Shown piece by piece: positions 24,426 through 33,737 of a stretch of 54,630 nt of DNA. The DNA lies in contig JADCGX010000010.1 in NCBI GenBank assembly GCA_020248785.1, forward strand, positions 1 to 54,630, in the 5' to 3' direction. A program made the position numbers and the translations under genes. A model generated the notes under the pieces. The model ran no database searches, was not told the DNA's origin, and worked only from the letters and a program-made list of their open reading frames with translations. Positions within the stretch are counted from its first letter, which is position 1. Every line of letters begins with the position of its first letter. Source of the stretch: Burkholderiales bacterium. GTDB lineage: Bacteria > Pseudomonadota > Gammaproteobacteria > Burkholderiales > Burkholderiaceae_F.

Positions 24426-25439
24426 CTACTCGCGCGATAGTGCGTTCGACAGCAGCTTGGCGGTGATGTCGACGATCGGGATCACACGCTCGTAGGCCAT
24501 GCGGGTGGGGCCGATGACGCCCAGTGTGCCGACGACCTTGCCGTCGGCCTCGTAGGGCGCGACGACGATGCTCATTTCGTCGAGCGGCACGACGGTCGAG
24601 TCGCCGCCGATGAAAATCTGCACTCCCTGCGAGCGCCCCGACTGATCGAGCAGTTGGATGAGCCGCGTCTTGTGCTCGAACAGATCGAACAGCGCGCGCA
24701 GCTTGGGCAAATCCGAGACCAGGTCATTGACGCCCAGCAGATTGTGCTCGCCCGAGATGACGACGGGATCCGCGGCCTCGGCGGCCTCGCTGCCCGCCTG
24801 CACGGCGGCTTCCATCAGACGCGTGATCTCCTGGCGAAGTTCGGCAAGCTCGGAGTGGATGCGGCGACGCGCATCATCGAAACTCAGGCCAGCGAAGTGC
24901 TGATTCAGGAAGTTGGCGGCCTCGACCAGTTGGGCATGCGAATACGCATGCTCGGTGACGATGATGCGGTTCTGCACGTCGCCTTCGGGCGTCACGATGA
25001 TCAGCAGAACGCGCTTTTCGGACAGACGCAGGAACTCCACCTGCCGGAAGCTCGACGAGCGCCGCGGCGCCACGACCACGCCCGCGAACTGCGACAGTTG
25101 CGACAGCAGTTGCGCCGCGGTCTGGATCGCCCGCTGCGGATCGGCGATCGCCAGCGAGCCGTGAATAATGCGCTCCTTCTCGCCCTCCAGCGGCTGCACG
25201 GTCAACAGCGTGTCCACGAACAGGCGGTAGCCCCGCGGTGTGGGAACGCGCCCGGCCGAGGTGTGCGGGCTGGTGATGAAGCCCATGTCCTCCAGGTCGG
25301 CCATCACGTTGCGGATGGTGGCTGGTGACAGCTCCAGCCCCGAGATCTTGGCGAGCGAGCGCGAGCCGACGGGTTCGCCTTCGGCGATGTAGCGCTCGAT
25401 CAGCGTCTTGAGCAGCAGCCTTGCGCGGATGTCCAGCAT
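24426..25439 (-). CDS. hrcA: Heat-inducible transcription repressor HrcA
   Basis: A 337-residue repressor of class I heat-shock genes that binds CIRCE elements. The N-terminal winged helix has [40 protein letters not shown] and [20 protein letters not shown], then [14 protein letters not shown]. The C-terminal GAF-like domain ends with [23 protein letters not shown] 25439 matches the family start; an earlier in-frame start at 25460 adds 7 residues. No CIRCE (TTAGCACTC-N9-GAGTGCTAA) is visible nearby. Confidence 0.95.
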   Translation of the reverse strand: MLDIRARLLLKTLIERYIAEGEPVGSRSLAKISGLELSPATIRNVMADLEDMGFITSPHTSAGRVPTPRGYRLFVDTLLTVQPLEGEKERIIHGSLAIADPQRAIQTAAQLLSQLSQFAGVVVAPRRSSSFRQVEFLRLSEKRVLLIIVTPEGDVQNRIIVTEHAYSHAQLVEAANFLNQHFAGLSFDDARRRIHSELAELRQEITRLMEAAVQAGSEAAEAADPVVISGEHNLLGVNDLVSDLPKLRALFDLFEHKTRLIQLLDQSGRSQGVQIFIGGDSTVVPLDEMSIVVAPYEADGKVVGTLGVIGPTRMAYERVIPIVDITAKLLSNALSRE

Positions 25440-25594
25440 GACCACGTATTCTATGAACACTTCGCACTGTGCGGGCAGTGCGGCGCAAATGCAACGGAGC
25501 GTTTGCTAGAGTCGCCACGCGACTCGTGCAGACCGAAGACGCCGTCGGCACTTTCTGGCCGTCCCCACGCAGACATCTCACCTCCGGCCCGCCA

Positions 25595-26509
25595 ATGACC
25601 GCTGCCGCACCGATTCCGTTCCGCAAGGTCGCGCTGTTCGGCAAGCAGCGCGCGGACGGTATCGCCGCACCGCTCGGCCAGATCGTGGCGATCGTGCGCG
25701 GCGCCGGCTGCGATGTGCTGCTGGATGCCACGACACGCGAGACCATCGGCCCCGGCGCGCTGGCCGAGCTGGCCGGCCACAGCCTGGCCGAGATTGGTGC
25801 GGCAGCCGATGTGGCCGTCGTGCTCGGCGGCGACGGCACGATGCTCGGCATCGCGCGCGAGCTGGCGCCCCATGGCGTGCCGCTCATCGGCATCAACCAC
25901 GGCCGCCTGGGGTTCATGACCGACATCGCGCTCGACCAGATGCCCGAGGTGCTGAGCGTCATGCTGGCCGGGCAGTACGAAACCGATGCCCGCGTGATGC
26001 TGTCCTGCGAGGTCGAACGCGGCGGCGCGGCAGTCTTCGCGACGCGCGCCCTGAACGACGCGGTGATCTCGCGCGGTGTGGCCGGCGGCATGGTGGAGTT
26101 CACGGTGCGCGTTAATGGCGTCACTATGTACAACCAGCGCGCCGACGGCATCATTTTGGCCACACCCACGGGCTCCACGGCCTACGCCCTGTCGGCCAAC
26201 GGGCCGATCCTGCACCCCTCGCTGGCGGGGCTGGTGCTGGTGCCCGTGGCGCCACAGACCTTGTCCAACCGGCCGATCGCACTGCCCGACGACAGCGTGG
26301 TCGAGATCGAGGTCACCGATGTGCGCGACGCCTCCGCGCACTTCGACATGCAGTCCTACTGGGGCCTGAAGCCCGGCGACATCGTGCGCTGCAAGCGCAG
26401 CCAGCACAGCGTCAAGCTGCTGCATCCCGTCGGCTACAACTACTTCGAGACGTTGCGCGGCAAGCTGCACTGGAACGTGATGCCCTCGGAGCCGCATGGG
26501 CGCGCTTAG
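25595..26509 (+). CDS. nadK: NAD kinase
   Basis: A 304-residue ATP-dependent NAD+ kinase producing NADP+. The catalytic GGDGTML motif lies in VVLGGDGTMLGIARELAP (residues ~77-94), followed by IGINHGRLGFMTDI, the conserved NDAVISRG, and ILATPTGSTAYALSANGPIL. ATG 25595 directly precedes PIPFRKVALFGKQ, the usual N-terminus. It is divergent from hrcA and followed by recN, a common betaproteobacterial arrangement. Confidence 0.95.
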   Translation: MTAAAPIPFRKVALFGKQRADGIAAPLGQIVAIVRGAGCDVLLDATTRETIGPGALAELAGHSLAEIGAAADVAVVLGGDGTMLGIARELAPHGVPLIGINHGRLGFMTDIALDQMPEVLSVMLAGQYETDARVMLSCEVERGGAAVFATRALNDAVISRGVAGGMVEFTVRVNGVTMYNQRADGIILATPTGSTAYALSANGPILHPSLAGLVLVPVAPQTLSNRPIALPDDSVVEIEVTDVRDASAHFDMQSYWGLKPGDIVRCKRSQHSVKLLHPVGYNYFETLRGKLHWNVMPSEPHGRA

Positions 26510-26551
26510 CGCGCCCACGCGGCTTGCGCGACGCGCGACCCCATCATGACG

Positions 26552-26593
26552 AACGAGGGGGCTGGGCTGGCCCCCTCGTGCTCCCCCAAGCCA
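26552..26593 (-). repeat. Dispersed GC-rich palindromic repeat, copy B
   Basis: Read on the minus strand this is almost base-for-base the element at 8393-8433: a TGGCTTGGGGGAGCA lead, then the stem CGAGGGGGC / GCCCCCTCG with a 7-base loop. It sits in the 116-bp gap between nadK and recN. Confidence 0.8.
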
Positions 26594-26625
26594 GAATATG
26601 GGGAGCTTCGTTGTTGGTTACTCAT

Positions 26626-28278
26626 ATGCTGTTATCGCTTTCGATTCGCAACTTCGTCATCGTCGAGTCACTGGACCTCGAATTCGGGCCGGGCTTCACC
26701 GTGCTCACGGGCGAAACGGGCGCGGGCAAGTCGATCCTGATCGATGCGTTGCTGCTCGCGCTGGGCGAGCGCGCCGAGGCGGACGTGCTGCGCGAAGGCG
26801 CGACGCGCGCCGAGATCACCGCCGAATTTCGCCTCGGGGAGGCAGCGCGCGACTGGCTCGCGGCGCAGGACCTGCACGGTGAGGATGCCGGCATCGCGCT
26901 CGTGCGGCGGACCATCGACAGCAGCGGCCGCAGCAAGGCCTTCATCAACGGCACCACGGTCACCCTGGCTCAGATGCGCGAACTGGGCGAACTGCTGATC
27001 GACGTGCATGGCCAGCACGCGCACCAGTCGCTGCTCAAGGGCGGCAGCCAGCAGCGACTGCTCGACGAGCATGGCGGCCTGATGGCACCTGCGCGGCTGG
27101 TGGCCGAGCGCTACACCGATTTTCGCAAGGCGCAGAAGGCGCGCAGCGAGGCCGAGGAGATGGCGGGCAGCGCCAAACTGGAAGCCGATCGCCTGCGCTG
27201 GATCGTCGAGGAGCTCAACGAGGTCGCGCCCCAACCCGGCGAGTGGGAGGCCGTCGAAACCGAGCACAAGCGGCTGTCGCATGCCGCCAGCCTGCTGGAG
27301 GGCGCCCGGGCTGCGGTCGATGCCCTGGCCGAGGCGGACGACGCCGCACTGACGCGCATCGACGGCGTGCTGTCACGGTTGCACTCGCTGTCGCAGTTCG
27401 ACGCCCGCCTGGCGCCCGTGCTGCAGACCCTGGAGTCGGCACGCGCTCAAGTGGATGAGGCAGCGCGCGACCTGTCGCGCTATCTGGGCCATGCGGATCT
27501 CGATGACGCCCAGCTCGCGCAGGTTGAGGCACGCGTCACGGCACTGCACGCGGCTGCGCGCAAGTTCAAGACCGCGCCAAGCGAGCTGCCCGCCCTTCTT
27601 GCCGACGCCCAGCACAAACTAGCCGCGCTGTCGGCGTCCAGTGATCTGGACGCCCTGCGCAAGCGCGAGACCGATGCGCTCGCGCGCTATGGCGACGCCG
27701 CCAGGTCGCTGTCCGAGTACCGTGTAAAAGCGGCCAAGCAGATGAGTGCCGAAGTGACGCGCGCCATGCAAGACCTGTCGATGGCGGGCGGGCGCTTCGA
27801 GGTGCAACTGAGTGCCTGCGAGCCCGCGGCGACGGGGCTGGAGAAAGTCGAGTTCCTCGTCGCTGGTCACGCCGGCGTGGCGCCCAAGCCGTTGGCCAAG
27901 GTCGCTTCGGGTGGCGAGCTCGCGCGCATCAGCCTGGCCATCTCCGTCATTGCCGCAAGTGCCACCCCGGTGGGCACGTTGATCTTCGACGAGGTCGACG
28001 CCGGCATCGGCGGCGCGGTCGCCGAGACGGTCGGCCGCCTGCTCAAGCAGCTCGGCCAGCAGCGCCAAGTGCTGTGCGTGACGCATCTGCCGCAGGTGGC
28101 AGCGCGCGGCGATGCGCATTGCGTGGTCAGCAAGGCCACCGCCGCGGACGGACGGCCGGTCTCGCAGATCGCGCCGCTCGACCGCAAGAGCCGGGTCGAT
28201 GAGATTGCGCGCATGCTGGGCGGCATCGAAATCACGGAGACCACGCGCAAGCATGCGCGGGAACTGTTGGCCGGATGA
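26626..28278 (+). CDS. recN: DNA repair protein RecN
   Basis: A 550-residue SMC-like ATPase acting in double-strand-break repair. Walker A is GETGAGKSILIDALLLAL near residue 30. The central coiled coil spans ~150-390, and the C-terminal half has the ABC signature region (KVASGGELARISLAIS), Walker B (TLIFDEVDAGIGGAVAETVG) and CVTHLPQVAARGDAH. ATG 26626 gives MLLSLSIRNFVIVESLDLEF, the family N-terminus; the upstream in-frame extension merely reads through the repeat element. Confidence 0.95.
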   Translation: MLLSLSIRNFVIVESLDLEFGPGFTVLTGETGAGKSILIDALLLALGERAEADVLREGATRAEITAEFRLGEAARDWLAAQDLHGEDAGIALVRRTIDSSGRSKAFINGTTVTLAQMRELGELLIDVHGQHAHQSLLKGGSQQRLLDEHGGLMAPARLVAERYTDFRKAQKARSEAEEMAGSAKLEADRLRWIVEELNEVAPQPGEWEAVETEHKRLSHAASLLEGARAAVDALAEADDAALTRIDGVLSRLHSLSQFDARLAPVLQTLESARAQVDEAARDLSRYLGHADLDDAQLAQVEARVTALHAAARKFKTAPSELPALLADAQHKLAALSASSDLDALRKRETDALARYGDAARSLSEYRVKAAKQMSAEVTRAMQDLSMAGGRFEVQLSACEPAATGLEKVEFLVAGHAGVAPKPLAKVASGGELARISLAISVIAASATPVGTLIFDEVDAGIGGAVAETVGRLLKQLGQQRQVLCVTHLPQVAARGDAHCVVSKATAADGRPVSQIAPLDRKSRVDEIARMLGGIEITETTRKHARELLAG

Positions 28279-28499
28279 CGCTGGTGGCCAAAGAAGTCAT
28301 CAGGTAGCGGATCGAGGCGCCGTCCGTCCCGGTGCTGCGGAGTGCTGTACGCAAGCAGGTCCGCTCTGTTCGTGCCGAGAGCTTCCAGGTCCATCGCCCC
28401 ATGGCTGAAGCGCGGCGACTTTACGAGCGGGATCGCAGTCCGCTAAACCTTCCGCCGCTGCGCGACACAGGACTTTAAATTGAGATCCTCGTCTCCGAC

Positions 28500-28976
28500 T
28501 CAGCGGCAAAGCCTGCGCTGCAGGAGTGCGATGAGCCCACCAGTCAGAGCGCCCACTGGAGCGGTAAGCCAGCCGAAAAGAAGCCAGCTCACAAAGGTCA
28601 GGGCTGGTATCGCAGCCAGCGCCTGCGGCGATGAGGCGGTCGGGTTACCCAAGGAGCCGCGCCAGCCCGAAGTGTGTGCCAGAAGCAGTGCGAAGAGCCA
28701 CATGAGGGGATGCGCGAGCAGCCCGACGGCGGTACCGGCCAGCGCGCCGCGCCCGATGGTCGGAACTCGCCCCGCGCGAGACAGCGTCCACCAAAGGACG
28801 ACCGCGACGACCGCGGCAGCGAGAGCGGAAGCAACAACGAGGACGAACCAACCGCTCCCCTTTGCTCCGGACACGAGAATGCCGCTAAGCAGGAGAGCGA
28901 CAGCTCCGAACGCAAGGCCGACCGACGCGACGGTTGTGCCACGAGTCATGGCTTGAACTTTGGGCGCCATCTTCAT
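28500..28976 (-). CDS. Hypothetical small integral membrane protein
   Basis: A 158-residue protein with four predicted hydrophobic helices (residues ~14-36, 42-65, 78-100, 120-150) and no motif I recognise. Start candidates are ATG 28976, 28970 and 28949; none has a strong ribosome site, so the N-terminus is uncertain. It stands alone between recN and fur, and the flanking ~220 and ~137 bases hold nothing identifiable. It may be a lineage-specific gene. Confidence 0.5.
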   Translation of the reverse strand: MKMAPKVQAMTRGTTVASVGLAFGAVALLLSGILVSGAKGSGWFVLVVASALAAAVVAVVLWWTLSRAGRVPTIGRGALAGTAVGLLAHPLMWLFALLLAHTSGWRGSLGNPTASSPQALAAIPALTFVSWLLFGWLTAPVGALTGGLIALLQRRLCR

Positions 28977-29113
28977 CGACGGCCAATCCGCTTGCAGTGG
29001 CCCCGACCGCGAGTGCGCTCGCACACGTCGACGCTGAGGGCGCTGTAAGGAGAAACGACCGCCGCGAACTTGTTTGCTCACGGCTCGGTTCGTCGCCCAC
29101 CACGCTGCGTCGA

Positions 29114-29569
29114 TCAGGGTGGCCGATTGGGGCAATCCTGCTTGGCGCAGATGCCGTAGAGCGCCAGCGCGTGGTCCTGCAGTTGAAAGCCGTGCTGCTC
29201 GGCGATCTTGTGCTGGCGCTGCTCGATCTCGGTATCGACAAACTCCTCGACCTTGCCGCAGGTCAGGCACACGAGATGATCGTGATGCGAGCCCTCGTTC
29301 AGTTCGAACACCGCGCGGCCCTGCTCGAAGTGGTTGCGTGACAGCAGACCGGCCTGTTCGAACTGGGTAAGCACGCGATAGACGGTCGCCAGGCCGACGT
29401 CGAGGTTCTCGGCGATCAGCGCCTTGTAAACATCCTCGGCGCTGAGGTGTCGCGCACCGCTGGCGGCGGCGGCGCGCTGGAACACCTCGAGGATCTTCAT
29501 CCTCGGCAAGGTGGCCTTCAGGCCACTGCTCTTGAGCTCGGCACTGGATGATCCAACGCGATGCGGCAT
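29114..29569 (-). CDS. fur: Ferric uptake regulator Fur
   Basis: A 151-residue Fe2+-dependent repressor. The winged helix has [35 protein letters not shown] and [19 protein letters not shown]. The dimerisation/metal domain has [19 protein letters not shown] with HHDH and CxxC, then a second CAKQDC pair. The ATG at 29569 leaves a short 10-residue tail before the conserved [12 protein letters not shown]; an earlier start at 29626 would run close to bamE. It is divergent from bamE, a conserved arrangement. Confidence 0.95.
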   Translation of the reverse strand: MPHRVGSSSAELKSSGLKATLPRMKILEVFQRAAAASGARHLSAEDVYKALIAENLDVGLATVYRVLTQFEQAGLLSRNHFEQGRAVFELNEGSHHDHLVCLTCGKVEEFVDTEIEQRQHKIAEQHGFQLQDHALALYGICAKQDCPNRPP

Positions 29570-29651
29570 GGTGGGCAAGCGGCAAGTCCGAAGGGCATCA
29601 GCGTTGGCATGGCCACGGCTGAGCATGATGCCTGGGTATCATAGCGCCGCC

Positions 29652-30134
29652 ATGAAACATCCCTCTCTTGAACGCGGCGAGCCGCTGCTGGCGCTGATAC
29701 TGACTTGCACACTTCTCTTGGCCGGCTGCCAGTCGGTCGCGAGCTGGGTGCCGCCGGTCCTTCAGCCGTATCGCCCCGACGTGCAACAGGGCAACGTGGT
29801 GACGCAGGAAATGGTGGACCAGCTGCGCGAGGGCATGAGCCGCGAGCAGGTGCGGTTTCTCCTGGGCACGCCGATGCTCACCAGCGGCTTCCACCCAAAT
29901 CGCTGGGACTATGTGTACCTGCTCAAGCGTGGCAAGACCGGTGAACTTCAACAGCGGCAATTGACAGTGTGGTTCAAGGACAACCGGCTCGCGCAGTTCA
30001 AGAGTGACGAGATGCCGCCGGAGACCACGGCGGACAATCTGATCCTCGGACGCGACGCGTTCAAGATTAAGAAGAACCAGCCCACACGGCCCAGCGACCC
30101 GGGTCGTGAAGAGCCCGGCCCCATTTACAAGTAA
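29652..30134 (+). CDS. bamE: Outer membrane protein assembly factor BamE
   Basis: A 160-residue lipoprotein component of the BAM complex that inserts beta-barrel proteins in the outer membrane. It has a signal peptide with lipobox LLLAGC (Cys ~26), then the SmpA/OmlA domain with [40 protein letters not shown] and [13 protein letters not shown]. The C-terminal ~40 residues are a charged tail. ATG 29652 opens the signal peptide. Confidence 0.93.
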   Translation: MKHPSLERGEPLLALILTCTLLLAGCQSVASWVPPVLQPYRPDVQQGNVVTQEMVDQLREGMSREQVRFLLGTPMLTSGFHPNRWDYVYLLKRGKTGELQQRQLTVWFKDNRLAQFKSDEMPPETTADNLILGRDAFKIKKNQPTRPSDPGREEPGPIYK

Positions 30135-30144
30135 GGCTGCCGAC

Positions 30145-30948
30145 ATGACATTGCGCGTGGCGATCGCCGGCGCGTCCGGTCGCATGGGCCGGATGTTGAT
30201 CGAGTCCACCCTGGCCGCGGCCGATTGCCGGCTTGCGGTGGCGCTTGATCGCATGGGCAGCCCGGATCTGGGCCGCGACGCCGGGGACTTTCTCGGACAG
30301 AAGACGGGCGTCTTCATCACAAGTGAGCTGGCCGCCCTGCGCGACGCCGATGTGCTGATCGACTTCACCCGGCCCGAGGCGACCCTGGCGCACCTGCCGG
30401 TGTGCGCGGCGCACGGCACGCGGCTGGTGATTGGCACCACCGGCTTCGACGACGCCGGCAAGCAGGCCATCCGCGCTGTGGCCGAAAGGACCGCGGTCGT
30501 GTTCTCGCCGAACATGAGCGTTGGCGTCAACGTCACCTTCAAGCTGCTGGAAGTGGCCGCCAAGATGCTCTCCAGCGGCTACGACATCGAAGTCATCGAG
30601 GCACATCATCGCCACAAGGTCGATGCGCCGTCGGGCACGGCGCTGAAAATGGGCGAGGTGATCGCCCGGGCCCTGGGCCAGGACCTGAAGGACGTGGGCG
30701 TGTTCGCGCGCGAGGGCGTGACCGGCGAGCGCAAACCCGGCTCGATCGGCTTTGCGGCGATCCGCGGCGGTGACATCGTCGGCGATCACACCGTGCTCTT
30801 TGCCGGTACCGGCGAGCGCATCGAGATCACGCACAAGTCGACCAGCCGCATGGTCTATGCGCACGGCAGCGTTCGCGCGGCGCGCTTCCTGGCGGACAAG
30901 AAAACGGGCCTATTCGACATGGACGACGTGCTGGGGTTGCGCCGATGA
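30145..30948 (+). CDS. dapB: 4-hydroxy-tetrahydrodipicolinate reductase
   Basis: A 267-residue NAD(P)H-dependent enzyme of lysine/diaminopimelate synthesis. The nucleotide site is [16 protein letters not shown] at the N-terminus. Catalytic-region motifs are [20 protein letters not shown] (His-His and the Lys of the substrate site) and [17 protein letters not shown]. It starts 10 bases after bamE and is followed within 55 bases by the exbBD pair. Confidence 0.96.
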   Translation: MTLRVAIAGASGRMGRMLIESTLAAADCRLAVALDRMGSPDLGRDAGDFLGQKTGVFITSELAALRDADVLIDFTRPEATLAHLPVCAAHGTRLVIGTTGFDDAGKQAIRAVAERTAVVFSPNMSVGVNVTFKLLEVAAKMLSSGYDIEVIEAHHRHKVDAPSGTALKMGEVIARALGQDLKDVGVFAREGVTGERKPGSIGFAAIRGGDIVGDHTVLFAGTGERIEITHKSTSRMVYAHGSVRAARFLADKKTGLFDMDDVLGLRR

Positions 30949-31003
30949 ATGCGGCGATCGTTGCGTTGATGCGCGCCGCAACGCGCCCGCGGAGGACCCG
31001 CTG

Positions 31004-31687
31004 ATGGACGCCGGCGCCACACTCGGACTCGGCCACTTCTGGGCGCAAGCCGACGCGGTGATCCGCTTCACCGCCTATGTGCTGCTGGCAATGTCGGTCG
31101 GCAGCTGGTTCCTCATTCTGTGGAAGACCGGGGCCTGGCTGCGCGTGCGGCGCGCCTCGCGCGAGTTGGACAAGTTCTGGCAGGCGCACTCGCTCGATGA
31201 GGCCGTCGCGCTGCTCAAGCCGCTCGATGGCGAGTCGATCTTCGTGCCGCTGGCCAGCAGCGCCGCCACGGCCGTGAACGCTCCGGTGTCGGAGAACACG
31301 CTGGCGGCGCAGACCACCCGCTCCGAGCTGCTCACCCGGCTGCTGCGCCAACGCATCAACGAGGCGGCCGCGCAGCTTGAAAGCGGGCTGACGTTCCTCG
31401 CCTCGGTGGGCAGCACCGCACCCTTCATTGGGCTGTTCGGCACCGTCTGGGGCATCTACCACGCGCTGATCAGCATCGCCTCAACCGGCACCATCTCCAT
31501 TGAAAAGGTGGCCGCGCCGGTCGGCGAGGCACTGATCATGACGGCGTTCGGCCTGGCGGTCGCCATCCCGGCCGTGCTGGCCTACAACGCGTTCACGCGC
31601 GTGAACCGAATCGTGCTCGCGCAGCTTGACGGCTTTGCGCATGACCTGCACGCGTTCCTGACTGTCGGCTCCAAGCCTGCCTCATGA
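31004..31687 (+). CDS. exbB: ExbB-type proton channel (MotA/TolQ/ExbB family)
   Basis: A 227-residue inner-membrane protein with three helices (residues ~18-40, ~130-155, ~170-195). Family motifs are LESGLTFLASVGSTAPFIGL, FGTVWGIYHAL and PVGEALIMTAFGLAVAIPAV. Together with ExbD it forms the proton-driven motor for TonB. GGAGGA precedes ATG 31004. Its position beside a B12-uptake gene suggests it energises the cobalamin receptor BtuB encoded at 39622-41532 (inference). No tonB is seen in the window. Confidence 0.9.
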   Translation: MDAGATLGLGHFWAQADAVIRFTAYVLLAMSVGSWFLILWKTGAWLRVRRASRELDKFWQAHSLDEAVALLKPLDGESIFVPLASSAATAVNAPVSENTLAAQTTRSELLTRLLRQRINEAAAQLESGLTFLASVGSTAPFIGLFGTVWGIYHALISIASTGTISIEKVAAPVGEALIMTAFGLAVAIPAVLAYNAFTRVNRIVLAQLDGFAHDLHAFLTVGSKPAS

Positions 31688-32151
31688 GCTTCGGCGGCTT
31701 CGAACGCGGCCAATCGCCATCGCAGCCGATGGCGGAAATCAATGTCACGCCCCTGGTGGACGTGATGCTGGTCCTGCTGGTCATCTTCATCATCACCGCA
31801 CCGCTGCTGGCCTACGCGCTGCGGCTCGATCTGCCAGATGTAAAGGCGGCTGCCGCGGCCACACGACCCGACACCGTCAAGCTCGCGATCGAGGCCGACG
31901 GCACGCTGCGCTGGAACGACGAGCGCATCGACGATGCGCAACTGACCCTGCGGCTGCAGGAGGGCGCCAAGAAGCAGCCGCAGCCCGAGCTGCACCTGCT
32001 GGCGGACAAGGGCACGCGCTATGAGGCGATCGCCCGCGTGATGTCGGCCGCGCAAGTGGCCGGCATCACGAAGCTGGGCTTCGTCACCGACCCGCCGCGA
32101 TCTGTTGAGGAGCCGGCCGCCGCGGCCGTCCCCGCGCCAGCCAAGCCCTAG
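31684..32151 (+). CDS. exbD: ExbD-type biopolymer transport protein
   Basis: A 155-residue TolR/ExbD family protein with one N-terminal membrane helix containing the essential Asp in INVTPLVDVMLVLLVIFIIT, and a periplasmic domain with LHLLADKGTRYEAIARVMSA and LGFVTDPP. A proline/alanine-rich tail ends the protein. Its ATGA overlaps exbB. The stop TAG is part of a CTAG that is also the left boundary of the MITE-like element at 32151-32331. Confidence 0.92.
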   Translation: MSFGGFERGQSPSQPMAEINVTPLVDVMLVLLVIFIITAPLLAYALRLDLPDVKAAAAATRPDTVKLAIEADGTLRWNDERIDDAQLTLRLQEGAKKQPQPELHLLADKGTRYEAIARVMSAAQVAGITKLGFVTDPPRSVEEPAAAAVPAPAKP

Positions 32152-32331
32152 TCCCAACCCACAACTTTCGAAACAACAATGGCGAGAATCGCCGCCACAC
32201 TTTGTCGCAGTGCTCGCCGGGTTCCCAACCTGGCTGCGCGCGGCTTCGCGTCTGGCGGCCAATTCGCCATTGTTTTGCGCCACCATTCGGCACGCCCGCG
32301 GCAAGGCTTCGAAACTGATGGTTCGGGACAC
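32151..32331. mobile_element. MITE-like element between exbD and btuF
   Basis: 181 bp of non-coding DNA flanked by CTAG on both sides (32148-32151 and 32331-32334), consistent with a TA duplication at a CTAG target. The ends form imperfect terminal inverted repeats: GTCCC..ACC..CA..TTTCGAA from the left and GTGTCCC.AACCA.CA.TTTCGAA from the right, about 17 of 23 aligned bases matching. Inside are a perfect 11-bp inverted repeat (AACAATGGCGA 32175-32185 / TCGCCATTGTT 32264-32274) and a smaller hairpin at 32217-32235. It has no ORF. Removing it with one TA would leave TAG-CG-ATG, joining exbD directly to btuF. Confidence 0.65.
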
Positions 32332-32336
32332 TAGCG

Positions 32337-33224
32337 ATGCGCGCCGCGCGCTTGCTCGCCCCGCTGGGCTGCCTCGCGTCGCTGCTGCTGGCGCCTGCTG
32401 CGCAGGCAAAGCCCACCGTCACGGACGACGCCGGCCAGAACGTGACACTCCCCCGGCCCGCGCAGCGCATCGTCGCGCTGGCACCGCACATCACCGAGCA
32501 GCTGTATGCCATCGGCGTCGGCGACCGCATCGTGGGCACCACCGAATATGCGGACTTTCCTGCAGCCGCGCGGGTGATCCCGCGCGTGGGCCGTGCGCAC
32601 AGCCTCGACCTGGAGCGCATCAGCGCGCTGCAGCCCGATCTGGTGGTGGTCTGGGGCAGCGGCTTTCCGCCGGCCCTGATCGATGCATTGCGCCGCCTGC
32701 GGGTGCCCGTGTACGTGAATGAACCGGGCGCGCTGGATCGTGTCACCACCTCGCTGGAGCGGCTTGGCGTACTGACGGCGGCGCCGCATGCGGCCGCGGC
32801 GACGGCTGATTTCCGCGCCCGTCTGGCCGCCCTGCGCGCACGCTACGCAGGCCGCAGCGAGGTGCGCGTGTTCTATCAGATCTGGTCCCAGCCGCTCATG
32901 ACACTGGGTCGCCCGCATGTGCTGACCGAGGCCATCCAGGTCTGCGGTGGCCGCAACGTATTCGGCACGCTGGCACCGATTGCGCCACAGGTGGGCATCG
33001 AGGCGGTGATCGCCACCGCGCCTCAAGTCATCGCCACCGCCGAAGCCCACGCCAAGCCGAGTGGTTCGCTCGACATGTGGCGGCGCTTTGCCGCGCTGCC
33101 GGCGGTGCGCGACGATCTGCTGGTCACGCTCGACGGCAACAAGATCAACCGCCACTCGCCGCGCATGCTCGACGAGGTCGCGGTTCTGTGCGAGCACATC
33201 GAACGCGCGCGAAGGGCCGCGTGA
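32337..33224 (+). CDS. btuF: Cobalamin ABC transporter substrate-binding protein BtuF
   Basis: A 295-residue periplasmic binding protein with a signal peptide (cleavage after about AQAKP, residue ~24) and the class III fold. It shows QRIVALAPHITEQLYAIGVG, RIVGTTEYADFPAAARVIPR, VGRAHSLDLERISALQPDLV and VFYQIWSQPLMTLGRPHVLT, all typical of BtuF. It should deliver B12 to the BtuCD importer encoded on the minus strand at 37792-39587. The start codon lies only 5 bases beyond the MITE-like element, so its promoter and ribosome site must lie in that element or upstream of it. Confidence 0.88.
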   Translation: MRAARLLAPLGCLASLLLAPAAQAKPTVTDDAGQNVTLPRPAQRIVALAPHITEQLYAIGVGDRIVGTTEYADFPAAARVIPRVGRAHSLDLERISALQPDLVVVWGSGFPPALIDALRRLRVPVYVNEPGALDRVTTSLERLGVLTAAPHAAAATADFRARLAALRARYAGRSEVRVFYQIWSQPLMTLGRPHVLTEAIQVCGGRNVFGTLAPIAPQVGIEAVIATAPQVIATAEAHAKPSGSLDMWRRFAALPAVRDDLLVTLDGNKINRHSPRMLDEVAVLCEHIERARRAA

Positions 33225-33688
33225 TGGCGGCTGCGGACCTCGGTCAGATCAGTCATGTCATCCAACTGTCAGTGGCCCCCGTGTTTCTGCTGACCGGCAT
33301 AGCCGGGCTATTGGGCGTGACCGCGACACGGCTGGCGCGCATCGTCGACCGGGCGCGCGCGGTGGAAAGCGAACTGCGCAGCGCGTCGCTGCAACGCAGC
33401 GCCCAGATTCACGAGGAACTCAAACGCTTGACGCGGCGCGCGCGGCTCATCAACCGGGCGATCACGCTGTGCGTGGTGGCGGCGCTGCTCGTCTGCGCGG
33501 TCATCGTCGGGCTCTTCATCACTGCCTACTACGAATGGTTGCCCGATCTCACGCGCGTGGTCGCCGCCGTGTTCGCGCTGGCGCTGGGCTCGCTGATCGT
33601 CGGCCTGCTGTTTTTCCTGCGCGAGGTGTACCTGGCAACCGCGTCCCTGCGCTTCGGCGTGATCGACGCACAGGCTCCACCGAGCTGA
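33224..33688 (+). CDS. DUF2721 family membrane protein
   Basis: A 154-residue protein with three hydrophobic helices. The N-terminal helix carries QISHVIQLSVAPVFLLTGIA, followed by a charged segment with RLARIVDRARAVE and two helices at ~80-130. This is the DUF2721 pattern; function unknown. Its ATG overlaps the btuF stop by one base (TGATG), so it is probably co-translated with btuF. Confidence 0.8.
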   Translation: MAAADLGQISHVIQLSVAPVFLLTGIAGLLGVTATRLARIVDRARAVESELRSASLQRSAQIHEELKRLTRRARLINRAITLCVVAALLVCAVIVGLFITAYYEWLPDLTRVVAAVFALALGSLIVGLLFFLREVYLATASLRFGVIDAQAPPS

Positions 33689-33737
33689 GTCCAGTTTTCC
33701 CCGCAGCGCTGGCGCGGCACGCGCGGGTCTGTCCAAG

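Noticed and set aside
32152-32336. A second cobalamin riboswitch upstream of btuF
   Set aside because: None of the conserved blocks (GCTGCCCCCGCAACGG, AGCCCGGAGACC) occur; the structure there is explained better by a MITE-like element.
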